From Colias croceus (taxonomy: Eukaryota > Arthropoda > Insecta > Lepidoptera > Pieridae), in contig NC_059562.1 of assembly GCF_905220415.1 (NCBI RefSeq), forward strand, positions 2,805,501 through 2,869,500: a DNA stretch of 64,000 nt, read 5' to 3'. Position numbers and translations under genes: made by a program. The stretch's first letter is position 1. The number at the start of each line of letters is the position of its first letter. Positions 11,301 through 26,300 of the stretch are shown here, one piece after another. The notes under the pieces are model-generated. The model was not told where the DNA came from. It did no database searches and saw only the letters and a program-made list of their open reading frames with translations.

Positions 11301-14300
11301 ATATCACAACGTGATAGATAAATTATCTTTGTTATTAATGTTATCTTTACAATTTTTCACCAAAATAAATAATACAAATGCCTTTTGTATATAATGCCTA
11401 TAAATGAGAATGCTCTAAACATTACAACTCATAATTTTCATAAAGATAATACTGTTGATAAGAACAATGCAGGCTTTAATGGGTTCATGGAAAATGCACG
11501 TTTAGAAAAAGATTCATTGATATTTTACATTAAAATCACTCAGGAGTAGTTCTTGTGACTGAGTGAGGAAGGTCTAAATTCCTTTAGTTTTTGAAAAGTA
11601 AAATTGAATGCTTGTAAAGGTGACAAAATTTCGATGCCTATTTTGAAAATTTTCAGGATTAGGCGCCTCTTTTTTCAAGAACTTGTTTGCTTGATGAAAT
11701 AGGCGCCATCTAATTTATTCAAAGTCGTTCATGGTGTGGAAGGAATAATACGCACATGATTGTACCAAATGAAGAGAAATGTTTTGTCATCCTTGACGAA
11801 ATGTACATATTTCGAAGGATGTTTATTAAAATCAGTAAAGATTCCTATTCTTGTATACATCCTGGAATGGCGCAGTCAGTTTAATCAAAATAGTGGATCA
11901 AAAAATTCATTCATTCATTCGGAAATTTCAAACAATGTCAAACACGAGTTTGTTACGTGCGAAAGATAAATACCAATTATTTTATAATACCACTGTACAG
12001 TGGGTTAGTACGATAATTGACGTTTTTATCAAAGGCTTTAATTGAGAAAAGATTTCAGCTTAATACTTAAGATTATTTGGGCTAAGGAAAATGCGTACGG
12101 TGTTATCTTTCGGGATTAGCGTGGATTTCATGTTTGTATAGATAAACTTGATGTACTAACAAAAGGTTGGATAATATGTCAAGATTTGTAAGTTTTTTTA
12201 TCTATTGCACGAGCCGTATGATAAAATTATTGTAGTTACGTATACGGCTTAGCATTTTTTCTATTTGATGTAAAGTTTAAAGCTTTTGATTAAGGCACTT
12301 TAAGGCATATAAGATGCATAACTATAGCCCAATAAAATTTACATAAGTCTTTTTTTCACAGATAAGTATGTACTTTAAAAAAAATCTTATTTTACTCAAA
12401 AGAAGTCGCAGGCGTCAACATTTTTCGAAAATGTTAACTTGCGATAAGAGATTTAAAGAAAACTAACGCGACGTTTAACTTTATCTAAACACAAAACGTA
12501 TCATGGTTATTTTTACGATCCATCAATTGTTAGACATCTGCGTTATCACGATACCTCTGTATCTCACGTGCGTGATAATGGTAATACATCTTAAGTAGCT
12601 TTTCAACCGACTTGAAAAAAGAAGGTGCGCAATTTGATGTTTTTTTTTGGGGTTGTTACCTCAGAAGTTTGAATGAATTTTGATATATTTTTTGTGATTC
12701 GAAAGCTAGTACCGCCCATTTAAGTTACATGATCCCCAGGTTTTAACTTTGACAATTTGAAGGCGGTTTAGATATTTGTCAAAAAATAGTTTTTGGTTTC
12801 TAGAATTATATCTTAAATTTTGTCAGAACGTCCTGCTAAGGGTGTAAACGATCTGTAAATAAAAAATCACTTTGACTCTATTGAGAAAAGAATTGACTGA
12901 TTGTCTCGAATTTAACATTGTTTTGTCCTGTCCAGTATTTATTATAAATTTATGTAAATTATAATTAGGTATGAAACATTAGTAACGTATACCGCATCAT
13001 ATGAGTCACAACCGACATAGTAAGCTGTCCCTGCAGAATTATATTGCCCTAATAATAATAATTACGTTTTAAACTAACTCGTACTAGATTAGACGAATGA
13101 CGCTATACATTAATGTATTATCTCAAATAAACAGTCGTGCCGCATTAAAACGTCTCCAAAAAATATTTGAAAATTATCGTCACCACTTACGTGAGATGCC
13201 AATTTTTTTTTTCATTCTCCGTCACCTTCCAACGCGTGTCCAGCGTTCATCTTGTGTCCTTATCGCGCTCGTTAAATGGTCTATCACGAACGGGGGTCTG
13301 ATGAAAATTACTAAATAATACTCACAGAAGGCCGTATCGCTTTGCATCTTATGGCTTATGTAAAGGGCCGCGATTTTGACACGAGTTTCAGGCTCGCACC
13401 GGTTTACACCGGTTCGGTTTGGTTTTATCCGGTTTTGGGTAACTTTGGGTAAATATTGTGATCATTCTCATGATAGTTACCCAAAGTTACTACTACATCA
13501 ATATGCTGTAGAGAAATGTGTGCGCTTTTTTATATTGAAACATATTGGTATTGGTAATGTATATTTAAAGATGTAATATTCTGAAATCTATAACTTAAAT
13601 AAATGGTAACAAGTAGGATGTATAAGTTTGAATCAGAGCTATTTTTATATCGGAAACTTGATAACAATTCGAGACGCTATCTCATAAGATCGATAACTTA
13701 TCCCAAAAAACCCACTCCACGTAGTGCCAGATCAGCAGATAATGTTTTAGATTTTCTTAATACTTAACACGTTTAATAAAACTGCGTTTATATCGTCTTA
13801 TGTAGGTAACTATCTGAAGTCCATCATTGTCTAAGTGGTTACTTCCTCAGCACGATTTTGATATTATCACGCTTACAGTGCCGCGGGTGCAATCGGACAA
13901 ACGGATGAATTTATAGCAATGCATTTATTGTATTGAGTATGTATTTCGATACATTGTATGTATGCAAGATTGCCATTTCAGCTGAATTAATGTAAGACTG
14001 ATCAGATTTTTAATGATTTTCGGTTTGTGTCTTCGATTGGATTAGTACAATCAATTATTATTGAAGTTTTGGAAACTTAATTATACACTACTCAAAACAA
14101 AATAGGGCCCACCTACACTTATCTCAAAGTTTTGCCTACACGTAATTTATAGGATAGTTATTGGGGTACTTGAGTATTCCCTTACGTTGTTGACATGTTA
14201 ACGAAACTTTATTGCTGTTTTAACTATTCTTTTTAATGTTATTCTCAAGTGGGTAACCAGAAAAAGTTAAATGTTTCAAAATCACGTTATTTCCAAATTC

Positions 14301-17300
14301 TCAATCACTTGTATTCAAAGTCTCATTCTGAATGTTACTGTAGCACATCGTTATTTTTTAAAGTTTAATTTGGTTTCGGTATTATTCGTGATTATTATGC
14401 CTGGATCTCGCGTTCATATGGATATGGAAACGGCAGCAAGAGCAGTTGCTTTGCTTCAAGAAGGAAATTCTCAGAGGTCGGTGGCAATACGTCTTGGTGT
14501 GTCACGTCGAGCTATCCGAAGTGCTTGGGATCGTTATCAAGAGACAGGTAGTGTTGCTAGAAGACGTGGAACAGAAAGTACTCGGGCTAAAAAGCCCAAG
14601 AGGACCGGTACATCAGACTAACAGCGCGTCGGCAGCGGACGGTAACCACCCGTGCCTTACAAAATCAACTCCGTCAATCTACTGGCACGCGAGTGAGTGA
14701 TCAAACCATTCGGAATCGACTTCATGAAGGTGGCCAAAGGTCCAGAACTCGCGCTGTTCGACTTAAAATGACAAGTGCTCATCGTGCAGCACGATTAAGG
14801 TTGCTCGTGATCACTCAGACTGGTCTATGGATAACTGGGGGACAGTACTGTTTACGGACGAAACTAAAGTGAAGTTTTTAAGTGACGATCGTCGAGTGCG
14901 TGTATGGAGAAGGGAAGGTGAACGTTTTTCTGAACCTTGTGTCCACGGAACAGACCGATTTGGAGGTCCAAGCGTCATGGTGTGGGGCGGCATAAGCCTA
15001 CATGGCAAAACGGAGCTCGTAGTTCTTGATGGAGGTACCGTGACTGCTACTACCTATGTCGAACGGGTCATCCGGCCTCACGTGATCCCATTTTCACAAA
15101 GAGTTGGCGAAGAATTCATCTTAATGCAAGATAATGCCCGCCCACATACAGCCCGTATCACTCAAAGAGCACTCTCTGATGCCAATATAAGAGTTCTGCC
15201 GTGGCCAGCCATGAGCCCTGACCTCAATCCAATAGAGCATCTGTGGGATCAATTAAAAAGGAGCGTCAAAGCAAATTTCAGCAACGTAAACAGCCAACAA
15301 GATCTCATAAATGCTCTTAAAGTCTGTTGGGAGCAAATACCTGAAGAAAATGTAACCCATTTGATTGAAAGTGTCCCAGATAGGCTCAGAGAGTGCATAC
15401 GGTGCAAAGGGAGTCCCACACGCTACTAATTACAAAATAAACCAGATTTTTTTTGTTAATAAAGGTTTTATTGAAACTTTTGTCATGTGTCTTATTTGTG
15501 CAATTTTTATCTAATACTGTTAATTTTGCATAATTTCCATAAAATCACTAATTTTTGCTTAAGTTTACGTTAAAACAATTGTCCTACACCTTGTTCGTTT
15601 ATACCCATTCATAAAATAAGAAAAAAGTGAAGAGTTTTTACAACACAGCAAAAAATCAGGGTGGGCCCTATTTTGTTTTGAGTAGTGTACAAAAAGTCAA
15701 CTCGCGTGGAGTCGGAGCAAGCATCTCATAAATAAACGAAATACAAAAACTGTTTACGATAGACGTGGCTAATGCTGCAAAGACGAATATGTGTTATGAT
15801 ATCGTATGACGTATCGTATCGCATACTATATAAATCCTAAAGGTGATATTTTGTTTATTATTGATTAGCTGAGCCCCACGGTTTAACCCGCATTGCTCCG
15901 CTCGTATTGGTCTTAACGTGATGATATTATAGCCTATAGCTTTCGTCGATAAATGGGCTAACACTTAAAGTTAAATTCACATCGGACACGTAGTTCCTGA
16001 GATTAGCACAAACCAAACAAAATTTTCAGCTTTTAAATCTAATATATAAAATTCTCGAGTCACAATGCTAGTAACAGAAACGGCTGGACCAATTGTACTG
16101 AAATATTGTATGCATATCGGGTAGGTTTTAGAATCGGCCAACATCTATTTTTCATAAGTGTTGTTTTCAATAGTGATAAGAGTAAGGCAGAACAAAGTTT
16201 GTCGGGACAGCTAGTATTAATATAAATATCATTATCATACCTGGCACAGTTTATTCGTCACCTAATGGAGACAACAACACTCTTACGAATGGCTTCATTG
16301 ACCCATCGTGTCGCAATTGATAAAATATTTCGGGCGCGTGCTCCCAAACTTGCCATGTGCAGAATTGTAATACACTTGCGAAAATTATTGTGATGCTCCA
16401 AGGATGGGGTTTTAAACAATTTAAGGGTTATGGAATGTGGTTGGGTTGTAACGGTTGTAGAATATTTGTAAATTGTTTGGTTTCTTTGATATATGTCCGA
16501 TTGGCTGCTTGAATAGCAAATAATAATTCAATTTTTTAATGTTTGGTGATGCTTTGCGTATTAGAGGGTTTAAAAGGATTTTCTTAAATAATTTTTAATT
16601 AAATGTTTGTAGGTTCTGATAACTAATTTTGAGGTTACTGCACCTGTAAAGGGTACGTCGAAATTTCGAATGTCTGAATAACCTATATAGTGACAACCTG
16701 GCCTTAAATATTCGTATTGTTCGTGAAAATGTGTATAGGTAAACCAGAATCTGATGGCAATTAGGGAAATCAAAATTTTGAGTGTGCAACCCTAGGGAAA
16801 ATGGACTGAACGATCTTGATACTGCTTATTTTTTAGTTTGTTCTCAATATCATTAGTCACATTACATAAGTGGACAATACTGTACTTAATAATGAGATAT
16901 CCACTTAATATTATGTAGGTACATACTTACATGTACGTATAATTTTATACATATTACTTTTATACAGGTAATACTGTATATTATTATTTACACATGCCAT
17001 GTAAAAATATCGATGTTATATCGATAGAAAACTAGACTGCTTATAATTTTTTATAAAATAAAATAAAACTATGTTTATTTTCGTAAGTATTAACAGATAC
17101 ACACATTATAAAATTGACTTGGACAGCTTGGACTTGATGAATAGCCGTATTGGAAACTCCTGTAATAAGTTTTCATAAAATTATATTCCAATCAACAAAC
17201 AATATTATAGTTACCTACATATAATATTTTTTAATTGAAAGTATCAAAGCGGGTAAGTCCAATTTACCAATAAAATCTTCTAAACTGAAAATTGTGATGT

Positions 17301-20300
17301 GTTTGACCCTTCTTCATCAAATATTTTTCTATACACATTATAAACTCTTGCTTGTGATCACAGCGGCATTTTCGACATTTTCGAAGATTTTTTAGACAAA
17401 ATCCTAAAAATTATTTATCAATTGCAAAAAAGACAAATAATTTGACAACCAATTTGATAGTTGTCAAATAAGTTGCCACATGAAAATCTTTTATTTCTTA
17501 AATATAAATATGCCATCAGATTCTGGTAGACCTATAGGTAGGTACATGCTGTTTTGCTAAATGTTTACATAAACTAAGTGTACGAAAGTGCGTGACTGTT
17601 TTCTTAAATGAATACACAAATAAATCGCACTTTACAATAATAGGCCCTTTATAAATGTAATGTTTTGTTTAAATGGAAATTTACCAGGGATAATATCGAA
17701 AAATGCATTTCAAAAACTAGGAAAAAATATTTTGAGAAACTGGAGTTGTAATCTAGTAGAAGTTCTCAAACTCAAACTTTTATTATTTTAGACTTGGTTA
17801 AGGAGCATAATATAATCTATTAATCGGTTCGGAAAACAGTTTCAACAGAGAAGAGCCGGCAAGAAACTCTGTAGTCTACTTGAACACAATGAGTTTAGTC
17901 AGGGCCCCCTTTTCCCTATATAGTATGCGTTAAATTTCTTTATTTATTAAAAGGCTTCTAAACTAGTCGCCGACAAGTTATTACTCAACGGGGAATACCA
18001 TTTCCAAGAACAGGAAAATTTAATATATTATGTATTACTTAACGTTTAATTTTTTTCCCTATGTATTGATGTTATGTAATGTTTTGTTTACTAAAGGTAT
18101 ATAAGGAAGTTATGATGTTTAGTGTGTGTTATGTTTTTAAGGTTTTATTGATTTCCTTATTTCTTTTACAAGTGAAGAGTATTCAAGGAGATATTCGTTA
18201 CGTTATTCGTTAATTTGCAAAAAATAAAACTATTTTTTTTTTAATTTGCACATTTGTTACCGTAGGTCAACCTGATCTAGCAATTTTTAGGTGAGTTTAT
18301 CAAAACTTTTTTCGCATTTATTTAGTGTATGTGTCCAAAAATAATTTTAAGGAATGGTCAGTTTAGGTTAGTTATTTTTATAAATTGTTCGAAGATGTTC
18401 TTTTAATGTTTTTACCTTTGACCTTTCATGCAATATTTTTTTATATAGGGAGTTATAAAATTCTACTTTTTAATTTAACCGTATATTTACGAATAAAAAT
18501 CTATGTTATTAAAATAGGTTTCGTATTATTCCTCGAATACGCATGATATCACAATTCTCTGTAATTAGGGTTATGTATGAATTAATACAGCGTGGAATAT
18601 ACCGACTGTTGCTATTACCATGTACAATCCTTGACCGTTGATTTTATTGCGCTCGAAATAGTGTCAAGCCAATTTAGCCCTTAATTGGAATGTTTATAAA
18701 AGTGAATATAGTTTGAATTACGTGTCTAGTACATACTAGAGTATTTTTCCAAGATACAATGCATTAGCAGTATCTGTCAACTTTTTGGTAGGTTTTTTAC
18801 TTTTTTTAACAAAATGGTACAGTAAGGGAAACCCGTAATCGAGCTTTTGTATAGGAAATTCACATCGTAAGTAAGTAAAAAAAAAAAAAAAATTGTTTTG
18901 TTTGATTTTTTTTTTGTATATCTATTCGTATTTTTGCGTCAAAGTTCAACGTTTCTGACGGTACATAATAGCATATTAAAATATTATAACAATATGAGTG
19001 GCACGTGCGCACACACTTATTTATATCATTAAATTCGATTCACGATTAATAATATTCTCAAGGACCACAGCTGATTGATCTGGCATAGTTCTTCAATGGA
19101 CCGGTCGTGCCGGACCTCCACTGTGAAGTGAATCGTGTTTGCTAGTTAGTGTAGAGTGTAGACGAATGGACAAAACGACCGCTTGTTACAGAGGAATATA
19201 GAGTTTTTGAAGTCCGTTAAAAATTGCATGTGCATAATGCATGTGCAATTTTTTGTGAGGATTTCGTATTGCATAATCTTTTGCAATACATTTGGAAGCT
19301 TTGTTTTATTGCAGTAAAATGTCCCAATATAAACTAGTCTAGATGACCTATCAAGCGTAGGTATTGATTAAAGTATGTTAGGTACCTCAATTTTTTTTCA
19401 TAGCAACCCCAAGTTAAATAATAGTAAAAATAATTATCTGTATTGTCCAACGATTCGTGAGTTTGACGTTAAGCAAAACGTTATTGTGCGACACACATCG
19501 TTTCCAACTTAGTAATAATTAATTTAATTTAGGATTAAAATGGGTTTCTGTAACAAAAAAAAAATAAACAAAAAGCCTATCACTACATAGTATAAAACAA
19601 AGTCGCTTTCTCTGTCCCTATGTCCCTTTGTATGCTTAAATCTTTAAAACTACGCAACGGATTGCGGTTGTGGTTTTTTTTAATAGATAGAGTGATTCAA
19701 GAGGAAGGTTTTAGTATATAATTTATTAGGTTTTAGACAAAGCGGGTGAAGCCGCGGGCGGTAAGCTAGTAAACTGTAAAATTCTTTTGAAAAATAAATA
19801 AAAAATAAAAGTCTCTTAGCCTTAACTATAATAAAATTCTAGCATACATAACAGCACACTTGTTTATATTTCGTCAAGATAAAAAATACCACTTGTTTAT
19901 AAAGCTGCGCGTACGCAGATCGCGATGTCAAATTTACAGTTTCGTCACTTGAATATCAATTTGTTGGCATTGATTTAAGGACGAAGAAAGTGTTGTCCAA
20001 TTCTATGGGATTGCTTGTAACATACAAATTAGCAAACGGCTTAACAAATACTGAGTAAATTATTATCTTGATGTTGTAATTTATTGATAGCTAACTGATT
20101 ATCATTTTTAACAATTTTCTATGAATTGATATAAATAGTTGATTTAGCAAATTGTGTAATTAATTATCTAATATTAATGAAAAGTGCGAATTTGTTATTT
20201 TTTTGTGAAAATATTTTTTATAGAGAGACGTAAAAAGGGATCCTAATAGCAACGCATATATAAATAAAGATAAATCTTAAAATTGTCTTAAACAATAAAT

Positions 20301-23300
20301 TCAGTATTATTATTGTTAAATAACAAAAAAAAAAATACTTTCGCAACTTTTTTTTTTTAAATACTTACTCCTACCTATATGGTCCTTAGGTATATCGAAT
20401 TTGTAGCTCTATGTTTACAATACTATATATGATTTGTACACATTATTGTTATACTGTATTCCCTTATAAGTGAGACATTCCTCACAAGCATTTAAAGCTA
20501 GCGATTTATTTGAACTGCCTTAAACAGCAGTTCCCAAGGTATTAAAATAAAAAATGTATACAAACAATATTATATACAAGTATCTTAAACGATAAAGACG
20601 TGATTATCTTTTGTGCGAAGTGTTAAATTCTTAAATTACGTCTATGAACGTAATCGTAATTTAATAGCTGATATTCTTCTGGGTGAAACAGATCTTTTAA
20701 TAATATATATATAAAATTTTCGTATCGCGGTCTGCGAATAGAACAACATCTATTCATCCCCCTAAATGATAAGTGTGTGTGGTGTAAAGCAGGACAACGT
20801 ATGCTGGGTCAGCTAGTTTTTCATAAATCTTTCCTTGTCTTTATTGTTTTTTTTAATTAAAATTAAATTCAGTCAAATCTTAGCGTTCTTACTATTTCTA
20901 ATAGGTCTAGTTTTAAATTAAACCATAGTAAATCTACAAATTCTTTAAAAAGATGAGGATGATGATACACATAAGTATTTTTAGAATATCAAATCTCCAT
21001 TACGCGCGTCATATTTCAAACACAATACTACCATTTGTTGTATGAGTTAAATTATTCTATTGTATATGGTGTCGTGTCCGCGTAGTTTGAACGTAATGTA
21101 ATCGATATTACAAATAATATTCATCCTTGTGTGTATCCTTACAACCATATTGTTTACATGTATGCGTGCGTCTTTTAAACGAGCTTTAAATGTTCCTCCG
21201 AGAAAATCTATCTGTGTGTGTGTTACAGGCATACTATTTACATGCGTGCGTGCGTCTCTTAAACGCAGTGTAATCGATACGATGACTATATGTATATTCT
21301 TATAGCCAAATATTAACACGTTTACATGTGTGCGTGAATTTTAACACCAAAATAAATCCACCGATGTGCTTGTATCCCTACAGGCATAATATCCATGTGT
21401 GTATAGTAGCAGCTGTAATATTAACATGTGTGCGTGTATTGTTACAGCCCGCCCACATTCAAGACGCTCACGCCGACGTCACGCACACAGCTAAAGCAAC
21501 AGTTGATGCGAGAGCATGCGCAGGAGCAGCTGCGCAGGGAATCTTTACAGGTGAGCAAGATTTATTGTGTATTATTGAGGTTTTTTTTTAGAGCTATGAT
21601 ATCACGCTTAAACTCTTGAAATTATTGTATGGTCACCGATCTTTGTACAAAGTTTGAATTAAATCTGTCCTTTTGAAGTAGTTCAAACTCGAGTATAAAG
21701 AAGTCGGGTACAGGAAAACAGACAGGTGAATCTAAAAAATGTAGTAAATATAGCTCTTATAAAAATAATATTTTGCTTAAATCGAACGAAGTAGGATGTA
21801 ATTGATATTACAGAAATGATTTATTAGATAATTGTTCGTTGAAAAGCGTATCTTGGCTGTATTCATTGCAATTATAACAAAAAAACTATACCTTTCAGTG
21901 TTGAACAATTTGTTTTTGCAATCATTAGCGCACTCAAAAAATCAATGTCACCGCTAAGTTATTGTAACGAATGTTCTAGAGTCTAGACTGTTTATTTACA
22001 AACAAAATTATCAGATAAGTCTCCATTACCTAGCAGGCGAGATTATGGAATTCTATAGTTTGCAAGATGGACATAATAAGATATTAGATACCTACGTGTA
22101 TTAAAATGTTCGAAATCGGTGCGGATTTTTTCGCAAAATATCTAAATGACGAATTTTAAGCTCCACCCGCGCTGATAAAAAAATTAAACCTATGACACTT
22201 AGAACTATTGTAATTTGTATTCGGTTCAGTCGTTTTTGAGCAAACAATCCAATCTCTTTATAATATAACTATTAACTATAGATAGTACGTATAGATGATA
22301 AAATGAAACTACCCGCAGGCACAACAAGCAGGTCAGTCGAAGGAGAATGGAGAAGAGAAGAAGAAGTCGAGTCCAGCGGAGGTGCCGAGGATCACGCCAC
22401 ACGTGGAACTGCCGCCACAGGTGTTGCAGGTAATCTAGAATATTCTATTGGTTACAATATAGGTATTGTTATATATCTTTACGCGAAAATGAAATAGAAC
22501 TCCTCCTTCTGAAACATATTTTGTATCAATTTGAAAATAACTGTTATTATAATATTGTCTGTCTACCTAATTTTTGTACTGAAAAATATTACATATAAGC
22601 ACTAGGTGTCCTTAACAATTATATTCTGAATATATTCAAATGTCCACGCAATAATCCGATTAGCTACTTACCTAAAAATACTTCAATCTTTGTACATAAT
22701 ATGTCTCATTGATGAGAACACCACAATTGTAAAGATACCATATCAGTTGTTTTCCAAAAACATCAGACAACGCCGACTGTGTCATGATGGTAAACAGGAA
22801 GAAATTTGCCTATTGATACACCATAAACTTATGACTATCATTGTAATCAATGTTGATTTCTTTTATCTATTACTACGCACGTAAATTCGATTTCTCTCAC
22901 TTATTACTTATACTTATACTTAGTAAATGGATTATCCAACGCATTTTTTTTTTCCTTTAAAGCACTAGTTCCCGAGACAAACTCCTTGAAACAAACAGAC
23001 TTTTCAACTTTTTCAATATTGATAACATTTTCAGTAGATTCTTTAGTTTCTCCATCCGTTTCAATCCAATTCGATAGAGCTATCAGAGAAATTGTATGCA
23101 AAAAATACATTCCCATATTCCCCCGTTCCAGGTGCGAACAGTTCTGGAGAACCCCACTAGGTATCACGTGATCCAGAAGCAGAAGAACCAGGTGCGACAG
23201 TATCTCAGTGAATCGTTTACTCCACAAGGCCAGGTTGGTAATTTATTATTTCTGATTTTTGGTTTAGTGGTACCGTAATTCTTTTGGGTAGAAATTAAGA

Positions 23301-26300
23301 GGAAAAGAAATATAACTACTTGTAGTAATTTAACTTTTAATTGAATAACTTTCCTGTCAAAATGTAACATTATTTGCCTATACCATCGCTACTAACAGGA
23401 TATACAAGGAAAGTAATCAATTAAAAATAAATTAGAAAACACAATTTTAAAGAAATTAAAGACTGCAACTTTAAGAAGTCCCTAATTTTTAAATGTTTTA
23501 TACTCGCATTATGTACTTCAAACTATTTAAACTTACAATTCGATGGATGTCCAGGTATCCTCAAATGGCCGTAGTGCGCCTGCGCAGTCAGCGCCAGAAC
23601 TCAGACGAAATAATTCGCCAGACCGAGCATCCTCGTCTGGTCTCATGAGTCCTGGCATGTGCTCTGGTGGTGGTAACTCTGAAGTACGTATCCTGGCAAT
23701 TTTTATATTGTTTATAGCATTAAATGCATTTTTTTAAATATCCAACTAATTAAAAAACTTATTCCGATGCGTGTTTCGAACCTAAGTTCTTATAGGTATT
23801 GTAAATTTTTGAATGCCGGGTAATTTATTAAATTATCCTCCTTAAACTTAAGTATTCTTTTTTATTCTAATATCTTATCCTATATTAGAATATTTGCACT
23901 TTCTTATAAAACATAATATCTACCCAAATCTATCATTGAGTATTAAAATAAGTTTGTCTATAGTTTGAAAAAGGTCAGTTTACAACGACATAATATCAAA
24001 TAATGAAAATATGCAAATATACGTTCTAATATATCTCCGAATTCACGTACTAATATTTCTTGTATGTAAATCTCAATCACAGACAGACGAGTTCCTCGAG
24101 GATATCCTATCCCTGGATGGAGGGGCGGGTCCCCTCTCATCATCAGAACCTGCGTCCACCGCCAGTTCGGTGGCTGGTGATTGTGCGCTGCTCACAGATG
24201 CAGATATGCACGCGCTGGCTAAGGACAGACAGAAGAAGGACAATCATAATATGAGTGAGTGTTTTTGTATGTTTGTTATTATCGTCTTTATCAGCAATAA
24301 CTTAGATGATATTGTCATCATCGTCAGAAGCAACTTCGTTGTCATTATCATCTTCATCATCGTAAACAAAAACATCACTGTCGTTATCATAATATTCGTC
24401 AACAAAAAAATGGTAATCACGTCTTCATCAATAGCAACATTGTCATCATCTTCAACAACAACATTGTGATTTTCATCATTGTCAGTAACAACGTTAACAT
24501 TATCGACTTCTTGGTCATGAACATAAACGTCACTGCCATTTTCATTTTCATCATCACTATCATCATCATAATCATCATCATTGTCGACAGTGAAATCATC
24601 ATATTTATCGTCATTAATATTAACCTTATCATCATCACAGTCTTGTTCTCTCAGATAAAACGTAAGTTTCGTTTCATTAGTAAAGAAATAAAGTAAGTGA
24701 ACTCATATCAGCTTAAAGTGTTTCGTATATCATATTTCTTTTTAATCTCGATACGTTATCAATCAATGTGTTCTGGAATTTTTTAGTCCCCATAGTGTTT
24801 ATTTTAGGATCTCAAATATTTTCGTTATCAACATTATTTTATAGCAAGGATTAAAATATTATGAAAATAAGATTGGATATCTGGCATGATTGATTTCTAA
24901 AATAATGCGTAAATTATTAAGTAATTCTTTACCTCTTGCGTAGAAATATTTATGTACTTCTAGGAATATAATATTATTCATAAAATGTGTAGGAGATAAT
25001 GATTATGATAAATTACCTACTAAAGAAAATGGCCGATTTTGTATAAACGTGTATTTTTAACCGACTTCAAAAAAAGGAGGAGGTTATCAATTCGGCCGGT
25101 ATGTTTTTTTTTATGTATGTACACCGATTACTCCGAGGTTTCTAAACCGATTTACGTGATTCTTTTTTTGTTCGATGCGGGACGGTGTCGAATTGGTCCC
25201 ATAAAAATTTTATTCGGATAGGCCCAGTAGTTTTTATTTTATGAGTATTTTTGTCTGTATTTGTAAATGTTGCAAGTGCAAGTTTGAAGTCGGTTGTTTT
25301 TAACACAGTTATATAGACTTGTATATGGCTATAATAAACTTTCCATGTATATTCGCGTACGTAGAAAGCATTATGTTGGGAAAATTCCAGTCATATTTCT
25401 TTATAATGGATACTTAAAAAAATAAACACTAAAAAGAATACAGTCTAATATATAATAGACTAATAACTATTCAATTAAATTTCAGTCGAACGCCGGCGTC
25501 GTTTCAACATAAACGACCGCATCAAAGAGTTAGGGACCCTCCTGCCCAAGACCAATGATCCCTTTTACGAAGTGATACGTGACGTCAGACCGAACAAAGG
25601 AACGATACTTAAGAGCAGTGTGGACTATATCAAGTGTCTTCGCGATGAAGTAAATAGGCTCAAGCAGAGCGAACAGAGAAGAAAGCAGATAGAACTGCAT
25701 AATAGGAAACTTATGTTGAGGATACAGGTAACTTTTTGACATTTTTTTGTATGTAAGGTTTTGAGGGATAGTTCCTAAGAGCAGTGTGGACTGCATTAAG
25801 TGTCTTCGAGATGAACTAAACAGGCTCAAACAGAGCGAACAGAGAAGAAAGTAGATTGAACTGCACAATAGGAAGCTTATGTTGTGGTTACAGGTAATCT
25901 TTTGGGCATTTTTTAAATGTAAGTTTATAGGCATAGTACTAAAGAGCGTTTGATCTGAGAGAACAAGACTGCATCAGGTGTCTTCGCGATGAAGTAAATA
26001 GGCTCAAACAGAGCGAACAGAGAAGAAAGTAGATTGAACTGCACAATAGGAAGCTTATGTTGTGGTTACAGGTAATCTTTTGGGCATTTTTTTAAATGTA
26101 AGTTTATAGGCATAGTACTTAAGAGCGTTTGATCTGAGAGAACAAGACTGCATCAAGTGTCTTCGCGATGAAGTAAACAGGCTCAAACAGAGCGAACAGA
26201 GAAGAAAGTAGATTGAACTGCACAATAGGAAGCTTATGTTGTGGTTACAGGTAATCTTTTGGGCATTTTTTAAATGTAAGTTTATAGGCATAGTACTAAA

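Larger units (their letters stand above)
8395..21447 (+). other. Mitf intron 1 (13.05 kb)
   Basis: This is the largest intron of the gene. It contains a Tc1-type transposon, at least six interspersed repeats, a GC-richer island at 9340-9730, several short perfect hairpins and a decayed tandem repeat next to the acceptor, each listed separately. Long first introns are where regulatory elements of this family usually lie. 16217-17750 and 17900-19000 are AT-rich with nothing recognisable. Confidence 0.55.

Noticed and set aside
24011..24696. Ile/Val-rich and Met/Lys-rich open frames on both strands
   Set aside because: They come from the degenerate ATC/CAT tract after Mitf exon 6; only 24083-24254 is coding.
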